From the NCBI RefSeq assembly GCF_900155935.1, contig NZ_FTLW01000004.1, forward strand, positions 1 through 64,000: DNA of 64,000 nucleotides. Direction: 5' to 3'. How positions within the stretch are numbered: the stretch's first letter is position 1; every line of letters starts with the position of its first letter. The position numbers were made by a program, and so were the translations under genes. The notes under the pieces are model-generated. The model was not told the origin of the DNA, did no database searches, and saw only the letters and a program-made list of their open reading frames with translations. The DNA comes from Solilutibacter tolerans. GTDB taxonomy: Bacteria; Pseudomonadota; Gammaproteobacteria; Xanthomonadales; Xanthomonadaceae. Positions 63,992 through 64,000 of this stretch are shown here, piece by piece.

Positions 63992-64000
63992 AGAAAAGAG
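63988..64000 (+). CDS. start of the next gene (partial, cut by window edge)
   Basis: A GTG at 63988 overlaps the pabC stop (GTGA) and opens VKKR before the window ends. In E. coli and relatives mltG (yceG, endolytic transglycosylase) follows pabC, and a basic start would fit its short cytoplasmic tail. This is inferred from gene order only. Confidence 0.4.

Overview
This is a high-GC chromosomal window, visibly lower in GC only in about the first 800 bases. It looks like a member of the Xanthomonadaceae (Lysobacter/Luteimonas/Stenotrophomonas/Xanthomonas relatives), judging from protein families and gene order: creBCD beside rlmJ, phoBR-ppk1-ppx, tig-clpP-clpX-lon-hupB-ppiD, a Kdo kinase (kdkA), and rpmF-fabH-fabD-fabG-acpP-fabF-pabB-pabC. 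The genus is not fixed by anything I can see. Almost all of the window is core housekeeping genome; the only clearly mobile part is the left edge.

Layout. (1) 1-1806: platform end of a chromosomal integron. The integrase gene is on +, and the cassettes run leftwards on -. There is one complete cassette with a small membrane-protein ORF, an intact attC, a decayed attC-like site next to the platform, and the first ten codons of a second cassette gene. (2) 1820-8181: mfd, a GNAT acetyltransferase, a YjbR-like protein, a DUF808 membrane protein and rlmJ. (3) 8251-15136: the CreBC two-component system with creD and a textbook CreB box, a GNAT/nitrilase pair and a secreted M28 peptidase. (4) 15152-24305: PAP2 phosphatase plus glycosyltransferase, the phosphate operon phoB-phoR-ppk1-ppx behind a three-repeat PHO box, and a BepA-like periplasmic protease. 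(5) 24402-28571: glutaredoxin plus AhpD-like protein, NAD-type isocitrate dehydrogenase, NhaC-type antiporter, Bax-inhibitor-1 family protein. (6) 28717-36193: tRNA genes (Pro, Arg, His, Lys, Leu), then the protein quality-control block tig, clpP, clpX, lon, hupB, then tRNA-Val and tRNA-Asp. (7) 36319-43707: ppiD, fabI, a LysM lytic transglycosylase, gloB, a methyltransferase-like gene, rnhA, a dnaQ-family exonuclease and a PP2C phosphatase. (8) 44018-47468: a small LPS-related group (DUF6165, heptosyltransferase, kdkA, MBL hydrolase) bracketed by two tRNA-Ser genes and the SRP RNA. (9) 47589-50634: dnaX, ybaB, recR and a HIT protein. (10) 50650-56389: the TgpA transglutaminase / DUF58 / MoxR operon and a GT39-type glycosyltransferase. 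(11) 56443-64000: yceD, rpmF, the fatty acid synthesis cluster, pabB, pabC and the first codons of the next gene.

Many start sites can be resolved because several genes share one promoter layout: a -10 box (TAGAAT, TAGACT, TAGGAT, CAGAAT) exactly six bases before the start codon and no Shine-Dalgarno sequence, which suggests leaderless mRNAs. Coupled genes commonly overlap by ATGA.

I found no convincing undescribed system, CRISPR array, prophage or defence island. The places most worth a second look are the integron end (1-804), the structured gene-free stretch at 43708-44017, the leaderless-promoter pattern and the split GNAT/nitrilase pair.
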